Assembly (NCBI GenBank): GCA_004556395.1
Contig: SFHK01000084.1
Location: forward strand, 1 to 8,044
From: Clostridiales bacterium
Lineage (GTDB): Bacteria; Bacillota; Clostridia; Christensenellales; Aristaeellaceae
Direction of reading: 5' to 3'
DNA length: 8,044 bases
Shown: piece by piece, positions 5,821 through 8,044 of the stretch
Position numbering within the stretch: the stretch's first letter is position 1
Layout of the letters: every line of letters begins with the position of its first letter
Notes under the pieces: generated by a model
Seen by the model: only the letters and a program-made list of their open reading frames with translations
Databases searched by the model: none
Told to the model about the DNA's origin: nothing
Translations under genes and position numbers: made by a program

Positions 5821-7527
5821 ATGGCCAAAAAGACAGACAACTCGGCTTCACGCCGGTCACAGAGGGAGCGCGCGGGCGCGAAAAACCGGCTTCGCATCAT
5901 CCCGCTGGGCGGGCTGGGCGAAATCGGCAAGAACATGACCGCGTTTGAATACGGAGACGACATCATCGTCGTCGACGTGGGCTCCATCTTTCCCCGCGAG
6001 GATATGCCGGGCGTCGACCTCGTGATTCCCGACATTTCCTACCTTACCATGAACCGCGGCCGCGTGCGCGGCTATCTGATCACGCACGGGCACGAGGATC
6101 ACATCGGCGCCGCGCCCTACGTGCTGCGCGAGGTTCCCGCCCCGGTGTACGCCACGCGGCTGACCGCGGCGCTGATCGAGAGCAAGCTCAAGGAGCACAA
6201 GCTGCTGGGCAGCGTGGAAATGAACGTCATCGCGCCGCACGACACCGTGACGCTGGGCGTGTTCCGCGTGGAATTTCTCAAGGTGAGCCATTCCATCGCC
6301 GGAGCCTGCGCGCTGGCGATTCATACGCCGGTTGGCGTGGTCGTGCATACGGGCGACTTCAAGGTGGACTTTACGCCCATCGACGGGCAGCTGATGGATC
6401 TGGGACGCTTCGCCGCGCTGGGCAACGAGGGCGTGCTGGCGCTGATGGCGGACTCCACCAACGTGGAGCGCCCCGGCTACACGATGAGCGAGCGCAAGGT
6501 GGGCGAAACGTTCAATAACCTGTTCGACCACGCGCGCGGGCGCATCATCATCGCCATGTTCGCCTCGAACGTGCACCGCATTCAGATGGTGGCCGACGCG
6601 GCGTACCGGCGCGGGCGCAGGCTGTGTCTGGTCGGCCGAAGCATGGTCAACGTGGCGCGCATCAGCATGCAGCTGGGCGAACTGCGCGTGCCGGACGGCT
6701 GGCTGGTCGGCGCGGACGATCTCGACCGCTACTCCGACGAGCAGCTGGTGGTGCTGACCACCGGCAGCCAGGGCGAGCCGATGAGCGGCCTGAGCCGCAT
6801 GGCGTTCTCCGAGCACAAGAAGCTGGAGATTCGGCCGACGGACATGGTGATTATCTCCGCCACGCCCATTCCCGGCAACGAGAAGAGCGTGTCGCGCGTG
6901 ATCAATCAGCTGGTGCGCACCGGCGCGGACGTGATCTACGAGGCGCTGGCCGAGGTGCACGTGTCCGGCCACGCGCGGCAGGAGGAGCTCAAGCTCATCC
7001 ACGCGCTCACCAAGCCGAAGTTCTTCATTCCCGTGCACGGCGAATACCGGCATCTGTACCACCACGCGAACCTCGCCATCTCCATGGGCATGCCGCCGGA
7101 GAACGTGATGATTCCCGACACCGGCACGGTGATCGAGCTTACGCCCGACGAAATGCGCGCGACCGAGACCGTGCCCAGCGGCGCGGTGCTGATCGACGGA
7201 CTGGGCATCGGCGACGTGGGCGAAGCCGTGCTGCGCGACCGCAAGCATCTGGCCGAGGACGGCCTGATCATCGTCGTGATCGGCCTTGACCACGAAACCG
7301 GCGCGCTCGCCAGCGGCCCGGACATCGTAAGCCGCGGGTTCGTATACGTGAAGGAAAACGAGGACATCATGGACGGCGCGCGCGCCACGGTGCAGCGCGT
7401 GCTGGAAACGCGGCTGGATCAGGTGAATTCCACGGGGGCGCTGAAGGACGCGATTCGCGAGGCGCTTTCGAGGTATATTTATGATACGATTCGCCGGAAT
7501 CCTATGATTCTTACCATTATCGTATAA
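5821..7527 (+). CDS. rnj: Ribonuclease J
   Basis: A 568-aa protein; the ATG at 5821 follows AAAAGGAGGG with 4-nt spacing (B. subtilis RNase J1 is 555 aa). RNase J is a two-metal 5'-3' exonuclease and endonuclease for mRNA decay and rRNA processing in Firmicutes. After a basic tail (1-22) the MBL core begins with IIPLGGLGEIGKN and carries HGHEDH (H89, H91, D93, H94), SHSIAGA (H157) and VHTGDFKVD (H176, D179). The beta-CASP insert shows FASNVHRIQ (248-256) and TTGSQGEPMSGLSRMA (313-328), then VHVSGHA (H384) and IPVHGEYRHL (403-412). The C-terminal domain ends with the typical DIVSRGFVYVKE and LSRYIYDTIRRNPMIL. All catalytic residues are present. Only one copy is visible here, so J1 versus J2 cannot be assigned. 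In B. subtilis rnjB lies just after the spoVF-asd-dapGA cluster, so proximity to dpaAB may be a rearranged remnant. It has its own promoter and a structured leader, and is followed by a hairpin-rich region. Confidence 0.95.
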   Translation: MAKKTDNSASRRSQRERAGAKNRLRIIPLGGLGEIGKNMTAFEYGDDIIVVDVGSIFPREDMPGVDLVIPDISYLTMNRGRVRGYLITHGHEDHIGAAPYVLREVPAPVYATRLTAALIESKLKEHKLLGSVEMNVIAPHDTVTLGVFRVEFLKVSHSIAGACALAIHTPVGVVVHTGDFKVDFTPIDGQLMDLGRFAALGNEGVLALMADSTNVERPGYTMSERKVGETFNNLFDHARGRIIIAMFASNVHRIQMVADAAYRRGRRLCLVGRSMVNVARISMQLGELRVPDGWLVGADDLDRYSDEQLVVLTTGSQGEPMSGLSRMAFSEHKKLEIRPTDMVIISATPIPGNEKSVSRVINQLVRTGADVIYEALAEVHVSGHARQEELKLIHALTKPKFFIPVHGEYRHLYHHANLAISMGMPPENVMIPDTGTVIELTPDEMRATETVPSGAVLIDGLGIGDVGEAVLRDRKHLAEDGLIIVVIGLDHETGALASGPDIVSRGFVYVKENEDIMDGARATVQRVLETRLDQVNSTGALKDAIREALSRYIYDTIRRNPMILTIIV

Positions 7528-7541
7528 ACGCGAATCGCGAG

Positions 7542-7571
7542 GTGGACGGGGGAGCAAGCTCCCCCCGCCAC
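7542..7571 (+). terminator. GC-rich stem-loop just after RNase J
   Basis: Arms GGGGGAG (7548-7554) and CTCCCCC (7559-7565) enclose CAAG, with an outer GTGG/CCAC pairing (7542-7545 with 7568-7571) across a 2-base mismatch. It starts 15 bp after the stop codon. There is no T run, so it may protect the 3' end rather than terminate. Confidence 0.45.
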
Positions 7572-7593
7572 TGCCACCCCCTCGGAAAAGGAT

Positions 7594-7617
7594 ACGATTT
7601 CCTGCGGAAATCGTTTT
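7594..7617 (+). terminator. Probable intrinsic terminator of RNase J
   Basis: A perfect 9-bp stem, ACGATTTCC (7594-7602) with GGAAATCGT (7606-7614), closes a TGC loop and runs into TTTT (7614-7617). This is the best terminator-like element after RNase J, though the T run is short. Confidence 0.5.
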
Positions 7618-7664
7618 GATTGGAAGTTCGAGAGGGCTGCGACCCTCTCGAGCACACCCGGAGG
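7618..7664 (+). repeat. Hairpin module, copy 1
   Basis: Begins GATTGGAAGTTCGAGAGGG, closes a 9-bp stem with CCCTCTCGA and ends ...GCACACCCGGAGG. A second copy with the same layout lies at 7903-7947, 285 bp downstream. Confidence 0.75.
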
Positions 7665-7943
7665 CGGAGGGGACGGATTCCCCTCCGCACCACCCTTTCT
7701 CAGATTCCGCTGAAATCCTTCGGATTTCCGGGCGCGGAATCTGCAAGGAAGCGATTTTTTCTCCGGGGGGCCAAGCCCCCGCTCCGAAAAAATCAGCACC
7801 CGGGGCGACCAACCAAAATCTTCGATTTCGCTTGGTCGGTCGCGAAGCGGCTTGCTTGCCCTTTGGGCAAGCAACCTTTCCGCCGCGCAGGTCGCCGGCC
7901 TCGATTGGAAGTCGAGAGGGTTCACACCTTCTCGAGCTCTCCG
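7618..7943. other. Gene-free array of stem-loops downstream of RNase J
   Basis: No convincing gene was found in the last ~517 bp. Consecutive stems are: 7628-7651 (9 bp perfect); 7664-7688 (9 bp perfect); 7701-7743 (10 bp perfect outer stem enclosing a 7-bp stem with TTC loop); 7753-7794 (GATTTTTTC/GAAAAAATC outer, GGGGGC/GCCCCC inner); 7805-7843 (10 of 11 bp outer, AAATC/GATTT inner); 7852-7874 (10 bp perfect, TTT loop); and 7912-7935 (8 Watson-Crick pairs plus one G-U). They do not overlap and cover most of the stretch. It could be a large structured RNA, a cluster of palindromic intergenic repeats, or both. Transcription and strand are unknown. Confidence 0.75.
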
Positions 7944-7947
7944 GGGC
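7903..7947 (+). repeat. Hairpin module, copy 2
   Basis: Begins GATTGGAAGTCGAGAGGG (one T fewer than copy 1), closes the stem with CCTTCTCGA and ends ...GCTCTCCGGGG. The loop sequence differs from copy 1 but the stem is kept, one G-C pair being replaced by G-U. Confidence 0.75.
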
Positions 7948-8018
7948 TGTTCTGATGGAGAAATTGATTTCCGACGAAGCAGGCTGTTCTTTTGAGGACT
8001 TTGGTTCCCGACGACACG
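7945..8018 (+). repeat. Two imperfect 37-bp tandem repeats
   Basis: Units 7945-7981 and 7982-8018 are identical at 26 of 37 positions. The best-kept parts are GGCTGTTCT at the start and CCGACGA near the end. The remaining bases to the window edge include a GGGGCGC/GCTCCCC stem (8024-8040) with one mismatch. Confidence 0.6.
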
Positions 8019-8044
8019 AGCGTGGGGCGCTCCGCTCCCCTACA

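Noticed and set aside
5857..7812. A 651-codon open frame on the minus strand opposite RNase J
   Set aside because: It is antisense to a gene with full catalytic motifs; its His/Arg/Ala-rich product is the usual shadow of a GC-rich gene, with no ribosome binding site or known domain.
7618..7947. tRNA-like or CRISPR-like elements among the hairpins
   Set aside because: No acceptor stem, TTCGAAT T-loop or 3' CCA arrangement was found; the two modules are 285 bp apart without regular spacers and no cas genes are present.
7945..8018. CRISPR repeats of 37 bp
   Set aside because: The units are directly adjacent with no spacers and only 26 of 37 bases match.

Overview
The window looks like chromosomal DNA from a GC-rich, spore-forming member of the Clostridia (Firmicutes/Bacillota). 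The 16S fragment is clostridial in type. There is a dipicolinate synthase operon (spore-core dipicolinic acid), an RNase J, and strong GGAGG-type ribosome binding sites. A gut lineage such as Christensenellales is possible, but nothing here fixes the family. No mobile element, phage, CRISPR array or defence system was recognised.

The left half (1-4047) is read on the minus strand. From its upstream end it holds: a membrane-anchored protein with a SPOR-like domain (4047-3247); an intergenic stretch carrying decayed tandem copies of that gene's 3' end and a long palindrome; dpaA-dpaB (spoVFA-spoVFB, 2806-1473) behind a promoter resembling the sigma-K type; a secreted metallo-beta-lactamase-fold protein (1415-537) with its own sigma-A promoter; and a strong rRNA promoter (518-490) leading into a 16S rRNA gene that runs off the window edge. 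The 16S copy is normal from about E. coli position 98 to 438, but its first ~90 nt are replaced by shorter, degenerate sequence.

The right half (4253-7527) is read on the plus strand from a divergent promoter region (4048-4252). It holds a xylose-isomerase-like TIM-barrel sugar isomerase/epimerase, then tadA (tRNA A34 deaminase) overlapping it by one base. A 312-bp hairpin-rich intergenic stretch with its own promoter follows, then RNase J. The last ~517 bp contain no convincing gene but a dense run of perfect or near-perfect stem-loops and short direct repeats.

The least explained parts are the non-coding ones: the damaged 16S 5' end, the triplicated gene 3' end, the hairpin-rich leader of RNase J (possibly a ~70-nt small RNA or attenuator), the hairpin array after RNase J, and a perfect 15-bp stem inside tadA. 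The protein genes are recognisable housekeeping or sporulation functions, except for the SPOR-like protein and the exact substrates of the MBL-fold and TIM-barrel proteins.
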